From Tetragenococcus solitarius NBRC 100494 (lineage in GTDB: Bacteria > Bacillota > Bacilli > Lactobacillales > Enterococcaceae), in contig NZ_BCPY01000004.1 in NCBI RefSeq assembly GCF_001544195.1, positions 41,136 to 105,135 on the forward strand: DNA of 64,000 bases, given 5' to 3'. A program made the translations under genes and the position numbers. Every line of letters begins with the position of its first letter. Position 1 is the stretch's first letter. Below the pieces are notes generated by a model, which was not told the DNA's origin, did no database searches, and was given only the letters and a program-made list of their open reading frames with translations. Of this stretch, positions 44,942 through 54,422 are shown piece by piece.

Positions 44942-47599
44942 TTAAAATTTAATAACATTTTGCTCTAACTCTTGGTAATAGCTTACCATTTCTTTATCAG
45001 ATGACAAACAAATGATTTGATAACTTTTGCTAAATTCACAAAGTAGCTTAGCCAAATTTGCTTTCCTCGTACTATCATAATGGAGCCATCCATCATCGAT
45101 AATTACCGGTGAAATACTGCGTTCTTTTTGCATAAAAAGGTAAGCAAATCGCACAGCCATAATCAATTGGTCTTTTGTTCCAGTCGATAATTCATAAATC
45201 GCAAAACTTTCTTGCTTTGAAGCAGCATTTATAACTCCATCTACTAACATTACTTTTTGATAGCGACCATTTGTTAATAAAGAAAAATAATAAGAAGCTT
45301 GCTTAAATAATTGAGGTAGCTGTTGTTCAGATAGTTCAGATGCCAAGTCGCTCAAAAAAGCCGCTAATAATTGATTCGTACTCCACTTCAATGCTGTTTC
45401 ATAAATCTCTGATAATCTCCGATTTTCTTCTTGATAGAGCCTATCTAAGGTACCATTTTTTTGTAAGTATTCAACTTGCAATTGTAAACGTTGTTTTTCT
45501 TCAAGTAACTGATTATTTAGCTCTTGAATTTCTTTTTGTCTTGCTTGGTTGCTTTTTAAAGATTCCATCAATTGCTCATAAGTAATATCTTTTGGAAAAA
45601 TAGGAAGTAAAATAGCAGCTAATTCTTCTTTTCTCTCCAATTTTTTTTGCCTATCTTCCCATTGTTTTATCCATAATGGAATTTCATTTGGTTGTTCTAA
45701 CCCAACTTTTCCTAACAAAGCAGCGTAATCGGTAAATAATTGATCTCGTTCTTCTTTATTTTGCTTTAACTGCTGCGCAAGTAATGTACTTGGCTGTTGC
45801 AAACGTGTCATTTTTGTTTCTTGCATTTGAGAAGCAAACTTTTTTACAATTTCTTGTTTTTCTTGTAGTTGTTTGTTAGCTAGTGGCAGCCACTCTTCTA
45901 AAAAATGAAATCGAGACTCTAGGTCATTTCTTTGCTGCTTTATCTTTACTAATTGTTTTTGTAAATAAGCGTTATTTGACACTGTCTGTTCATACTTTTT
46001 TTGATCCTCTTGATAAGCTTGAATTAAACTACGCCAGCTTTGGTCCTCCTTTTTATGACCTAAAGTCGCTTGTAACTTAGTACTATACCTTTGTTCTTGC
46101 TGACGTAACTCTTTTAAAATATTTTCTTCATTAAAAATTTCTTCTGAATAAGAATCTAACTGCAGTAACTTTTCTTGCCATGTTGGTTTCACCTTTGTAG
46201 AAGGATTTTTCTTTTGATAACTTTTTAATAAGCCTATACCTATACCAGCCATACCTACAATAAAAGCGATTAGGTTCAATGGTTTTGACAAAAATACCCC
46301 TGCAGTAAAACAAATAAGACCACTTACCAAAATAAAAAAAGGAAGATTTTGTTTTTTGGGAGAAGGATTTAGTAAATCGGGGTATTTTTTTTCCAGTTGA
46401 TCTATCTCTTTTTCAATCAGTTGTTTTCTTTCTTCTAACCACTGAATTTGCAGCTCTTTTTGCTTTATTTGTTCATATAATTGTTCAACCTTAACAACCG
46501 AAGAATCAACAGAAGCTTCTAAATGCGGAGGCATTTGTTCCGTCCATCCCCATTTTTGATTCAAGGTAAAAAACACTTGTTCATCCTCTTGATTTTCTTG
46601 TAAAAGGCCTTGCTCTTTATCAAGCAATCGCATAATAGGAATGTCTAGTTTCAATAAATCTTGAATTTCTTTTTCATGGTCTAAATAAAAAAAGTAACGA
46701 TCTGTTTCTTGACCATGTTCAAGTTGAGCTAACTCTTCTTCTTTTTTTTGTATTTTTTCCGTAAGAGCTTGATAGTCATGATAGAAACGTCGAAGTTCTT
46801 TTTGCTCCTTTTCTTCTACTTGACTTTTTTTCATCTTACGTAAAACTTGCCACTCTTCGTATAGTGACCAATGAGATTTTTGTTGATTCAAGGTTTTCTC
46901 TTCTGCTTGTAACTCGTTTCGCTCATCAGTTAATTTTTGTAATTCTTGCTCAAAACGAGCCTTTTTTTGATAGGCTTTTTGGACATTTTCTTCTTCTGCT
47001 TCTTGTTGCTGAATTGTTTTTCTTAACGCTTGCCAATCTTTTAACTGTTGGTTTAAAACAAGTTTTTTGGCGCGTGGTTTAAACAAATGCTGATTTTCTT
47101 TCTGATAAGTTTGTATCTTTTCCATTAATTGCTGACTTCCTGTAATCCCTAAAGAAACCAAAGACGCTTGTAATTCTTTTTCTTGTAAACGATCAATTTG
47201 AGAAAGCTGTTCTTGTTGAAAGGTAAAGACATCTTGAAAAATCTCTTTATTTAATGGTGCTAAAATACTAGATAAAACTTTTTCATCTTTTGGTTTTCCC
47301 TCAATAAACAGCTTGGCTTTTCCCCGGTTAATCTTTCGATAACGTTCAATTAATATTTCTCCATAAGGTTCAACTCTTAGCCAGAGACGACCACCATAAG
47401 CAGCCCCATCCCTTGGAGTATAATCCTTCTTTTTGTTACTCCGTTTGGGAAATCCAAAAAGCATAGCTAAAATAAATTGATACAAGGTTGACTTTCCTAC
47501 TTCATTATTTCCATAATAAAGCTGGTTACCAGATAAAAACTCAAACGTTTGATTACGGTAGTGTCCAAAGCCTGTAATTTCAGCTTTCTTTAATTCCAT
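44942..47599 (-). CDS. yhaN: YhaN-like SbcC-type ATPase
   Basis: 885 residues. N-terminal ABC-ATPase half with Walker A YGNNEVGKST (residues 29-38) and the Q-loop FQQEQL region; long coiled coils rich in Gln, Glu and Lys; two predicted transmembrane helices in the middle (about 427-464, FFILVSGLICFTAGVFL and LIAFIVGMAGIGIGLL), an unusual feature shared by YhaN; then the signature YELSTGTKDQLIMAVRFA and Walker B SPVIIDDGWLHYD. Presumably the motor partner of YhaO in DNA end processing, tethered to the membrane (inference). It overlaps yhaO by 20 bases. Confidence 0.9.
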   Translation of the reverse strand: MELKKAEITGFGHYRNQTFEFLSGNQLYYGNNEVGKSTLYQFILAMLFGFPKRSNKKKDYTPRDGAAYGGRLWLRVEPYGEILIERYRKINRGKAKLFIEGKPKDEKVLSSILAPLNKEIFQDVFTFQQEQLSQIDRLQEKELQASLVSLGITGSQQLMEKIQTYQKENQHLFKPRAKKLVLNQQLKDWQALRKTIQQQEAEEENVQKAYQKKARFEQELQKLTDERNELQAEEKTLNQQKSHWSLYEEWQVLRKMKKSQVEEKEQKELRRFYHDYQALTEKIQKKEEELAQLEHGQETDRYFFYLDHEKEIQDLLKLDIPIMRLLDKEQGLLQENQEDEQVFFTLNQKWGWTEQMPPHLEASVDSSVVKVEQLYEQIKQKELQIQWLEERKQLIEKEIDQLEKKYPDLLNPSPKKQNLPFFILVSGLICFTAGVFLSKPLNLIAFIVGMAGIGIGLLKSYQKKNPSTKVKPTWQEKLLQLDSYSEEIFNEENILKELRQQEQRYSTKLQATLGHKKEDQSWRSLIQAYQEDQKKYEQTVSNNAYLQKQLVKIKQQRNDLESRFHFLEEWLPLANKQLQEKQEIVKKFASQMQETKMTRLQQPSTLLAQQLKQNKEERDQLFTDYAALLGKVGLEQPNEIPLWIKQWEDRQKKLERKEELAAILLPIFPKDITYEQLMESLKSNQARQKEIQELNNQLLEEKQRLQLQVEYLQKNGTLDRLYQEENRRLSEIYETALKWSTNQLLAAFLSDLASELSEQQLPQLFKQASYYFSLLTNGRYQKVMLVDGVINAASKQESFAIYELSTGTKDQLIMAVRFAYLFMQKERSISPVIIDDGWLHYDSTRKANLAKLLCEFSKSYQIICLSSDKEMVSYYQELEQNVIKF

Positions 47600-48785
47600 C
47601 TAGCTTCCTCCAACTAATTTCACTCTTTAACTGTCGTTGCATATTAAACAATGATTCTTCTTGTAATTGTTCTAATGAAATTGCCTGTCTGACTAAAGGA
47701 TGTGTTGCAAGTTCACTGATTGTTTCGTTAAATATGTCTTTTTCATGATATATAGCTAAGAGATGGTCCAGTAGCTCTTTATCCGCCGGAACATCGATTT
47801 TCTCCGTATTCGTGTCTTCATCCACTTCAATTTGATAAACTAATTGCTGAAAATGATGAGTTATTAAATATTCGTTAATATATTCGATTAGTTCGTACAA
47901 TTCGCTGTCTTGCAGCCAATTTTTTGGTAAAAGTTTCGTATCGTTTAGGCTAAGTTTAACCAATGCTTTTTCTGAGTTTTGGAAAGTACTAGTTATCTCT
48001 TCTAACACAGATTTTTGCTGCTGTATCCCTTTTAAAGAAATTTTTTGTTTTTTCCATGTAATAGCTGAAACATCTTTAGTTTGCCAGGTAGTTCCTCCAT
48101 TGTCTATGGTCACAAGATTAATCCCTGTTACCTCTTCTTTTTGAGTATGACCCTGAGGAGTTCCTGCATATAAAATGGCATCTTCTTCAGAAAGAACCGT
48201 AGGTGCATGGATGTGGCCCAGCGCCCAATAATCATAATTTTTATTTTTCATATTTTTTAATTGAAAAGGTGCAAAATGCTCGCTCATCATATCGCCATGG
48301 TATATCCCAATATGATATTTTTCTTGCTTTATAGGAAAGTTATTCACCATTTCTTGGCTAATATACGGATGTAGGTAACTAAAACCACTAATTGCATAAA
48401 TCTCCCCGCTTTGTGTACGTCCGGTAAAAGTCTGAACTTTTTCTTCTTTAAATAAGTGTACATTTGTTGGAAAATCAAACCAATAACGTTCCTTTTCATA
48501 ATAATCGTGATTACCAAAGATCATATATACTGGTATATTTCGTTCATTAAGACGTTCCATCTGTTGAAAAAATTGTTGCTGCGTTTTTAAAGTAGGTTTA
48601 TTTTGATGAAAAGTATCTCCCGCAAAGAGTACAAAATCAACAGATTCGGCAATCGCAAATGTTACAATGTTACTCAACACTTGAGCGTTTTCCCTAGGTA
48701 ATTCCTTGCTTTTTTCTGCAATCAGATGCAGACCCTCAAATGGACGATCGAAATGCAAATCCGCACAATGAATAAAATGTAACAC
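47580..48785 (-). CDS. yhaO: YhaO-like DNA repair exonuclease (SbcD/Mre11 family)
   Basis: 401 residues of the calcineurin-like metallophosphoesterase family. Motifs HCADLHFDRPF, LFAGDTFHQNKP, FGNHDYYE and, further on, GHIHAP supply the metal ligands. The C-terminal third is the capping domain. GTG start at 48785 behind AAAGGAGAG. It is the first gene of yhaO-yhaN-yhaM, and the 20-base overlap with yhaN suggests the proteins form one complex. Confidence 0.92.
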   Translation of the reverse strand: MLHFIHCADLHFDRPFEGLHLIAEKSKELPRENAQVLSNIVTFAIAESVDFVLFAGDTFHQNKPTLKTQQQFFQQMERLNERNIPVYMIFGNHDYYEKERYWFDFPTNVHLFKEEKVQTFTGRTQSGEIYAISGFSYLHPYISQEMVNNFPIKQEKYHIGIYHGDMMSEHFAPFQLKNMKNKNYDYWALGHIHAPTVLSEEDAILYAGTPQGHTQKEEVTGINLVTIDNGGTTWQTKDVSAITWKKQKISLKGIQQQKSVLEEITSTFQNSEKALVKLSLNDTKLLPKNWLQDSELYELIEYINEYLITHHFQQLVYQIEVDEDTNTEKIDVPADKELLDHLLAIYHEKDIFNETISELATHPLVRQAISLEQLQEESLFNMQRQLKSEISWRKLDGIKES

Positions 48786-49190
48786 AGTAACGACTCTCCT
48801 TTTTGTTTTTTATTTTAGCATTTTTTTGGGAAGAAGTCAGCCAAAAGCGAACAAATTTTCGCCTTTTTAGCTTGCTATATGATCTTCTAAAGAATCGTTA
48901 AAAAGAAACTTTCATTTTTATAACTGAGTCTAGTTTATTTTGCTTCTTTTATTGATCTTTATTTTACTATTTTTGTATATTCTAACTGTTATAAGACAAA
49001 AAGATTCTAACAAAGTTGCTCAATTTTTAATTTCTTTTATTAAATAAACAAGGAAAAAATTGACACGTCATCGATAAGTGAGTAAAAAAATAAATAAGGA
49101 GTCGTTTTTTTTATTTAAATATGCTAAAATTTACCTAGGCAATCCTGCGGTATTACCAAAGGCATTAGTAAAATAAAGGAGACTTACAAT
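48786..49190. other. AT-rich intergenic region with the DUF536 promoter
   Basis: About 400 bases between divergent yhaO and the DUF536 gene. TTGACA (49060-49065) with TAAAAA 17 bases later (49083-49088) and an extended -10 TGCTAAAAT near 49123-49130 are promoter candidates. TACCTAGGCAA at 49132-49142 is repeated beyond the DUF536 gene. No ORF seen. Confidence 0.5.
49132..49142. repeat. Direct repeat, left copy, flanking the DUF536 gene
   Basis: TACCTAGGCAA, containing the palindrome CCTAGG; identical copy at 49870-49880. TCCTGCGGT follows at 49144-49152 and recurs near 49935. Confidence 0.6.
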
Positions 49191-49742
49191 ATGACAGAGG
49201 AAACAGGGAAGACATTAACACAATTAGCCAATGAGCTAAATGTATCACGAGATAAAATTATCTATCGCTACAAAAAATTACCGGAAGAAGATTATTTCAA
49301 GGAAAATAATACAATCTATTTACTGAACACTGGAATACAAAAAATTATTGATGATTTAGGAGATGATATCAAAGAAAATAAAGAAGACACTGAGGAGTCA
49401 CAAGTAAATCCTTCTTTTGATTACCTAGTCGAACAACTAAACAAAAAGGACGAGCAAATTGATCAGTTGCATAAATTAGTCGATCAACAGCAACAATTAA
49501 ATGCTGAAGACAAAAAATTGATCAAAGAAATGCATCAATACCTATCACTTGAAGCACCTAAAGAAGAAAACTCTTCAGAAGAAGATTTAGACAAAAAACT
49601 ACAACAAAAAGACGAACAATTGGCCCAACTAAAGGAACAATTACAACAAACAGAAGCCCTTCATCAAGAAAAAGAAGCATTGGAAACTGAACTAGCTTCT
49701 TTAAAACAAAAAAATAAAAAATGGTATCAATTTTGGAAATAA
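49191..49742 (+). CDS. DUF536 family DNA-binding coiled-coil protein
   Basis: 183 residues: a helix-turn-helix-like N-terminus (KTLTQLANELNVSRDKIIYRYKKLPE), an acidic linker, the DUF536 core YLVEQLNKKDEQIDQLHKLVDQQQQLNAEDKKLI, then a long coiled coil ending in KKWYQFWK. DUF536 proteins are usually encoded next to repB on plasmids of lactic acid bacteria and are thought to act in replication or partition control; this copy is isolated in chromosomal surroundings. GGAGACTT is upstream of the ATG. Confidence 0.85.
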   Translation: MTEETGKTLTQLANELNVSRDKIIYRYKKLPEEDYFKENNTIYLLNTGIQKIIDDLGDDIKENKEDTEESQVNPSFDYLVEQLNKKDEQIDQLHKLVDQQQQLNAEDKKLIKEMHQYLSLEAPKEENSSEEDLDKKLQQKDEQLAQLKEQLQQTEALHQEKEALETELASLKQKNKKWYQFWK

Positions 49743-49869
49743 TAAAGTGTCTAAATCAGATACAGCCTTTATTACCATCCATCAACCGAGCGTTTTTATA
49801 CTTGTCACATAACACATAAGTATTGAAATATAGAATTTCAGAAAAAATAGTTTATTTTTATCTGAGTAA

Positions 49870-49880
49870 TACCTAGGCAA
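49870..49880. repeat. Direct repeat, right copy, flanking the DUF536 gene
   Basis: TACCTAGGCAA, identical to 49132-49142, placed 128 bases after the DUF536 stop. Confidence 0.6.
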
Positions 49881-49883
49881 AAT

Positions 49884-50023
49884 AAAGGGGCAGTTCCTTT
49901 AAAAATAAAATAACCGAACTATAAGAGAGATTGTTCCTGCGGTTACTCGTCGAAAATTCACGACAATTAGGAAATATCATCAAATATAGTTCGGGTATTT
50001 TGTCTTGTCTTTACTTGTCACAG
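49884..50023. other. Large inverted-repeat structure between the DUF536 gene and the YheA-family gene
   Basis: AAGGGGC near 49885-49892 faces GCCCCTT near 50022-50029. Within it ATAACCGAACTATA (about 49910-49923) pairs with TATAGTTCGGGTAT (about 49985-49998) with one mismatch, and inside that TTCCT pairs with AGGAA and GTCG with CGAC. On the minus strand TTATTTTATTTTT follows the main stem, so it can terminate the YheA-family transcript, but its size suggests more than a simple terminator. RNA or protein-binding function unknown. Confidence 0.45.
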
Positions 50024-50033
50024 CCCCTTATTA

Positions 50034-50375
50034 CTAACCTTCATATAATTCTCTTAAAGGTGTCATAATAATTCGGTTTAGGTCATTAATTGTTGTACTA
50101 AAAACTTGTTCTTTTTGCATTAGGTCATTAATTAAAGGCTCTTGTTGAACTTGCTGTGCCATTTCTTGTGCTTTTTGTGCATCATCGTCTGTCATATCTT
50201 CGCCTTGTGACATTTTTTGTTGTAATTCTTGTTGAAATGATTGAAAGTCTTTAAATAAACGATAAGCTTCTTCATTTTCTTTCAAGTTATCAAAAGAGGC
50301 ACTTAACTCTTGAAATGGTTCTAATTCTCGAATTTCTCGTTCTAATTGGTTCGCTGTATCATAAATATTTGCCAT
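50034..50375 (-). CDS. YheA/YmcA/YlbF-family protein (UPF0342)
   Basis: 113 residues starting [31 protein letters not shown], with [30 protein letters not shown] and ending [15 protein letters not shown], close to Bacillus YheA in layout. All-helical small protein; the related YlbF and YmcA work in the RNase Y complex, but no role is established for YheA. ATG at 50375 with AAGGTGAGG upstream; a few more in-frame codons exist to 50390. Confidence 0.88.
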   Translation of the reverse strand: MANIYDTANQLEREIRELEPFQELSASFDNLKENEEAYRLFKDFQSFQQELQQKMSQGEDMTDDDAQKAQEMAQQVQQEPLINDLMQKEQVFSTTINDLNRIIMTPLRELYEG

Positions 50376-50434
50376 AAAAAATATCCTCACCTTTTCTTTG
50401 TTTGTTTTATTGTAACATGTTCAACTTTGAATGG

Positions 50435-52597
50435 CTAATTGTTGTTATTAAAGCGTTCTTTAAACCCTCGAATTAATTCTTTTCCGCCTTCTTTTACACG
50501 TTCACCAAATTCGTTCATTCCTTTTTTAGCATTATCAGTAAATTGATCAACGTCTTGTTTCCAATCGTCGTTTCCTTCCTCTGAAGAGCCTTCCTCTTCT
50601 TCTGATGAAGCTGTCACTTTTCCTCCCGTCGCATAAGCGTCCGCGACTTCAAATGGCGTATTATTACTATAAGGCAGCATCTTTTCTGCCTGTGCTTTAA
50701 AAACTTGGCCAACAACATCTCCACTGGTACCACTAAAGTTATGTTCTTCATCGGTTTTTTCAAATCCTAACCAAGTAGATATCACAGTATCCGGCGTGTA
50801 ACCGATGATCCATTGGTCATTATTTTGATCTGGATCATAATCTGTTTCTGTAGTACCTGTTTTTCCAGCTACTGTATAACCATAAGGGTTAGCATTTGCA
50901 GCTGTTCCATTCGAAAATGTTCCCAAGAGCATACTGTTCATCTCATTAGATGTTTCTTTTGAAATAATCTTTTCACCACTAGGTTTTGTGTTATCCACAA
51001 TCACTGCTCCATTGGCGTCAACAATCTTTGTGATCAAATGAGGCGGATATAAAGTTCCCCCATTAGCAAAAGTTGCATAAGCACCGGCCATTTTCATTGG
51101 CGAAGTTCCATATTCTAATCCGCCTAGGGCCAACCCATAATACTTATCAGAACTCGTTAAATCAATGCCGAATTCTTTTGTCTTGTTATAGCCTTTATTT
51201 AAACCAAATTCATGTAGCAGCCAAACAGCTGGCAAGTTCAAACTTCGAGCTACCGCTTGGTACATTGGAACTTCTCCTTGGTACTCGCCGTCGAAATTTT
51301 TCGCATCATAGTAATCTTGCGGTTCATCTTTTAATACACTATCTGGCATATAACCTGCTTCAAGCGCAGGCGTATAAACGCTTAATGGCTTGATCGTTGA
51401 ACCAGGTGAACGTTTCATATCGGTAGCAAAATTAAATCCTCTAAATGTATGCTCGCCACGTCGCCCAACCATCGCTTGTATGCCTCCAGTATTAGGGTCC
51501 ACTGCAACCGAAGCTGACTGAACCATCGTACCATCCTGGGCATCAGCTGGAAAATTACCATTATTATCATATACTTCTTGCATACCATTTTGAAAATTCG
51601 TATCAAGTGCAGTATAAATTTTATATCCACGATTCATTAAATCATCCGCTTTAATATCATACTTGTCTTCCGCTTCTTCAATAACCGCATCAAAATAATA
51701 AGGATATTGGTAACCGTCACCTTCTTGTTGATAGGTATCATGAACTAAGTCACTCATAGCGACTTGTTCTTCTTGTTTAGCTTGTTCCTCGGAAATCTTA
51801 TTATTATCTACCATCAACTGTAAGATTGTATCGCGACGATTCGTGGCGTTCTCAGGATTATCAATAGGATTATACAAAGAAGGACCTTTTAACATACCGG
51901 CGATCGTTGCTGATTCTCCCAATGTTAAATCAGCAGCATCCACACCAAAGTATTTTTGTGCTGCATCTTGTACTCCCCACACGCCGTTACCAAAGTAAGA
52001 ATTATTTAAATACATCGACATAATTTCGTCTTTACTATAATTTTTTTCGATTTCAATCGCTAAAAATAACTCTTTGGCTTTACGGTTAAAGGTTTGATCC
52101 AACGATAAATAAGCGTTTTTAGCCAATTGTTGGGTAATTGTGCTTCCTCCACCACCAGAGGTATTTCTTCTTATAATCATTCGTAATCCTGCTCGAGCGA
52201 TCCCTTTAAGATCGAATCCATGGTGTTGATAAAAATTACGATCTTCAGTCGAAACAACCGCATCCACAATATAAGGAGACATATCTTTGACTTCGATATA
52301 AGTGCCTTTTTGTGAAGAAACACTTCCTGCTTCATTTTCCTGTTTATCGTAAATGACCGTTTCTTCTTGCAAACCTGCTTTTAATTCTTGAACTTTAGTC
52401 GTTTTAGCAATATAAAAAAGATAGATACTCATGACTAAGATAACAACTAACGCAAGTAATAATAAAATTTTGTTGACATGATATTTTTTCCAAATCCGCT
52501 TGCGCCAGTGATGAAACTGTACAAGGTATGGTTTCAGCCATGTCCAAAACGACGATAAATATTCTTTTATCGCACTGAAAAAGCGCTGAAAGTCCAT
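50435..52597 (-). CDS. Class A (bifunctional) penicillin-binding protein
   Basis: About 720 residues from ATG 52597 (AGGAGGG upstream). Cytoplasmic N-terminus, one membrane helix (about 45-65), GT51 transglycosylase with the catalytic glutamate in VSTEDRNFYQHHGFD and GGGGSTITQQLAKN, then a transpeptidase with SxxK in SPGSTIKPLSVY, SxN in ARSLNLPAV and KTGT in VAGKTGTTETDYD. Acid-rich C-terminal tail. Polymerises and cross-links peptidoglycan. Enterococci have three class A PBPs (PonA, PbpF, PbpZ); this resembles the Pbp2A/PbpZ size class but I cannot name it with certainty. Confidence 0.93.
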   Translation of the reverse strand: MDFQRFFSAIKEYLSSFWTWLKPYLVQFHHWRKRIWKKYHVNKILLLLALVVILVMSIYLFYIAKTTKVQELKAGLQEETVIYDKQENEAGSVSSQKGTYIEVKDMSPYIVDAVVSTEDRNFYQHHGFDLKGIARAGLRMIIRRNTSGGGGSTITQQLAKNAYLSLDQTFNRKAKELFLAIEIEKNYSKDEIMSMYLNNSYFGNGVWGVQDAAQKYFGVDAADLTLGESATIAGMLKGPSLYNPIDNPENATNRRDTILQLMVDNNKISEEQAKQEEQVAMSDLVHDTYQQEGDGYQYPYYFDAVIEEAEDKYDIKADDLMNRGYKIYTALDTNFQNGMQEVYDNNGNFPADAQDGTMVQSASVAVDPNTGGIQAMVGRRGEHTFRGFNFATDMKRSPGSTIKPLSVYTPALEAGYMPDSVLKDEPQDYYDAKNFDGEYQGEVPMYQAVARSLNLPAVWLLHEFGLNKGYNKTKEFGIDLTSSDKYYGLALGGLEYGTSPMKMAGAYATFANGGTLYPPHLITKIVDANGAVIVDNTKPSGEKIISKETSNEMNSMLLGTFSNGTAANANPYGYTVAGKTGTTETDYDPDQNNDQWIIGYTPDTVISTWLGFEKTDEEHNFSGTSGDVVGQVFKAQAEKMLPYSNNTPFEVADAYATGGKVTASSEEEEGSSEEGNDDWKQDVDQFTDNAKKGMNEFGERVKEGGKELIRGFKERFNNNN

Positions 52598-52775
52598 TAC
52601 TTTTCCCTCCTGGTGATAAGTGTAGCATAATTTTATTTTTCTCAAATACTGCTTGAGTTGTATTTTTCACTTATAAATCTTATATATTTTATCATTTATC
52701 TTACAGAATTGGCTTACTTTTTTATTAAAAAAGCATTAAACATGATACAATAACGAAATGAAAGGAAGCAAAATA

Positions 52776-53630
52776 ATGGAATATTCAATCGTTTTACCCC
52801 ATTCACAAAAAAAGATGACCCTCCGTGAATTATTAGAAAATGAGTGGCTCATCCCGCGAAAAGTACGACATTTTTTACGTATTCGTAAAAACGTTTGGCG
52901 TAATCATCAACCAATAAAATTTCATGAGCTGGTGTATGCCAATGATATTATCACACTACGGATTGAGAAAGAAGATTACAGCTACCAAAAAGTAAAAGCT
53001 GGTTTTAAGGAGAAGCTCAACATCTTATACGAAGATGAACACTTAATTATTGTCAATAAAGCCGCTGGGATAAAAACACACCCTAATCAACCTGAAGAAA
53101 CAGGCACCCTCTTAAATGATTTAACCGCTTATTTAGCTGAGAAGAATACTCAACCGTATGTCGTCCATCGTTTAGATAAAGAAACATCAGGTGCTATTTT
53201 GTTTGCCAAAAATCCGCTTGTACTCCCCATCTTAGGCAGACTCTTAGAAAAAAAGAAAATTTATCGATACTATCAAGCAATTGTTTGGGGAAAATTAACA
53301 CAAAACTGTACCATCGATAAAAAAATTGGTCGTGATCGTCATGATCAACGTAAGCGAATCATAAACGAACACCGAGGGAAAACAGCGATTACCTATGTAA
53401 AAGTTCACCAAGCAAATGAACAAAACAGTAAGGTTTACTGCCGTCTTGCTACGGGTAGAACCCACCAAATACGAGTTCATTTGGCAAGTATAGGTCATCC
53501 AATTGTAGGCGATCCGCTATACCAAAACAAAAAAGAAAAGCGCTTGGCCTTACACGCTTATGAAATGCAATTACTTCATCCATTTACGCAAGAACAAATT
53601 ACGGTCGTAGCTAATCCAGGCCTTTGGTAA
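52776..53630 (+). CDS. RluA/RluD-family pseudouridine synthase
   Basis: 284 residues from ATG 52776 (AAGGAAG upstream). The N-terminal segment lacks a clear S4 domain (RKVRHFLRIRKNVWRNHQPIKF is S4-like). The catalytic aspartate is in YVVHRLDKETSGAILFAK; further motifs GRTHQIRVHLASIGHPIVGDPLY and LHAYEMQLLHPF. Modifies 23S rRNA or tRNA uridines; the precise site cannot be stated. Divergent from the PBP gene. Confidence 0.92.
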   Translation: MEYSIVLPHSQKKMTLRELLENEWLIPRKVRHFLRIRKNVWRNHQPIKFHELVYANDIITLRIEKEDYSYQKVKAGFKEKLNILYEDEHLIIVNKAAGIKTHPNQPEETGTLLNDLTAYLAEKNTQPYVVHRLDKETSGAILFAKNPLVLPILGRLLEKKKIYRYYQAIVWGKLTQNCTIDKKIGRDRHDQRKRIINEHRGKTAITYVKVHQANEQNSKVYCRLATGRTHQIRVHLASIGHPIVGDPLYQNKKEKRLALHAYEMQLLHPFTQEQITVVANPGLW

Positions 53631-53637
53631 AAGTATT

Positions 53638-54357
53638 TTATTTGCCTTCTAGTAATTTTACTTCTTCCTCGGTTAATTGACGGTAATCTCCAAGTTCTAA
53701 ATGTTCGTCAAGGGCCAAAGCGCCCATGCGGATTCGTTTTAAATAAATCACTTCTTTGCCAAGTGCATAAACCATTCTTTTTACTTGATGGAATTTTCCT
53801 TCATGTAGCACTAACCGAACGATTGACTCATTCTTTTGTTCATCAATTTGATCGATGATAAGTTTTGCTGGCAAACAAATTTCTCCTTTATCAATCTTTA
53901 ATCCTTTGGCGATATTTTCAATATCCACTGTTGTCATGATCCCCTGTACTCTAACTAGGTATTCTTTTTCCACATGCCTTTTAGGAGAAAGCAAACGATG
54001 AGAAAGTGCTCCATCGTTAGTAATAATGAGTAAACCCTCGGTATCTTTGTCTAGACGCCCAACCGGAAAAAGATCCGAGCGAAAGTCTTGGTCAGAAAAG
54101 AGGTCCAAGACTGTTGCCTCAAAATCATCTATCGTAGCGGTTATTACCTCTGCGGGTTTATTTAACATATAATAAAAATATTTTTGATAAACAATTTCTT
54201 CACCATCTAAAGTTACCTGATCTTTATGTTCATTAACTTGAAATTTGTCGGAAGCAATTACTTTTTCGTTAACGGTCACCCGTTTATTTTTTATCAATTG
54301 CTTCACTTCTTTTCTAGAACCAAAGTCCATATCTGCTAAATACTTGTCTAAACGCAA
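53638..54357 (-). CDS. rsuA: RsuA-family 16S rRNA pseudouridine synthase
   Basis: 239 residues: S4 RNA-binding domain first (MRLDKYLADMDFGSRKEVKQLIKNKRVTVN), then the RsuA/RluB catalytic domain with the aspartate in FPVGRLDKDTEGLLIITNDG and the LHEGKFHQVKRMVYALGKEVIYLKRIRMG motif. Expected to modify U516 of 16S rRNA. TTG start at 54357. Convergent with the RluD-like gene and directly downstream of the flippase gene. Confidence 0.92.
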   Translation of the reverse strand: MRLDKYLADMDFGSRKEVKQLIKNKRVTVNEKVIASDKFQVNEHKDQVTLDGEEIVYQKYFYYMLNKPAEVITATIDDFEATVLDLFSDQDFRSDLFPVGRLDKDTEGLLIITNDGALSHRLLSPKRHVEKEYLVRVQGIMTTVDIENIAKGLKIDKGEICLPAKLIIDQIDEQKNESIVRLVLHEGKFHQVKRMVYALGKEVIYLKRIRMGALALDEHLELGDYRQLTEEEVKLLEGK

Positions 54358-54379
54358 TACCTTTTCTCTCCTCGCTTAA

Positions 54380-54412
54380 AAGAAAGCTCGAAAATCAAAA
54401 AGATTTTCGAAC
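54380..54412 (-). terminator. Terminator downstream of the flippase gene
   Basis: TCGAAAATC (54388-54396), five A, GATTTTCGA (54402-54410); a T-rich stretch follows on the minus strand. Confidence 0.8.
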
Positions 54413-54422
54413 TCATCATTTT

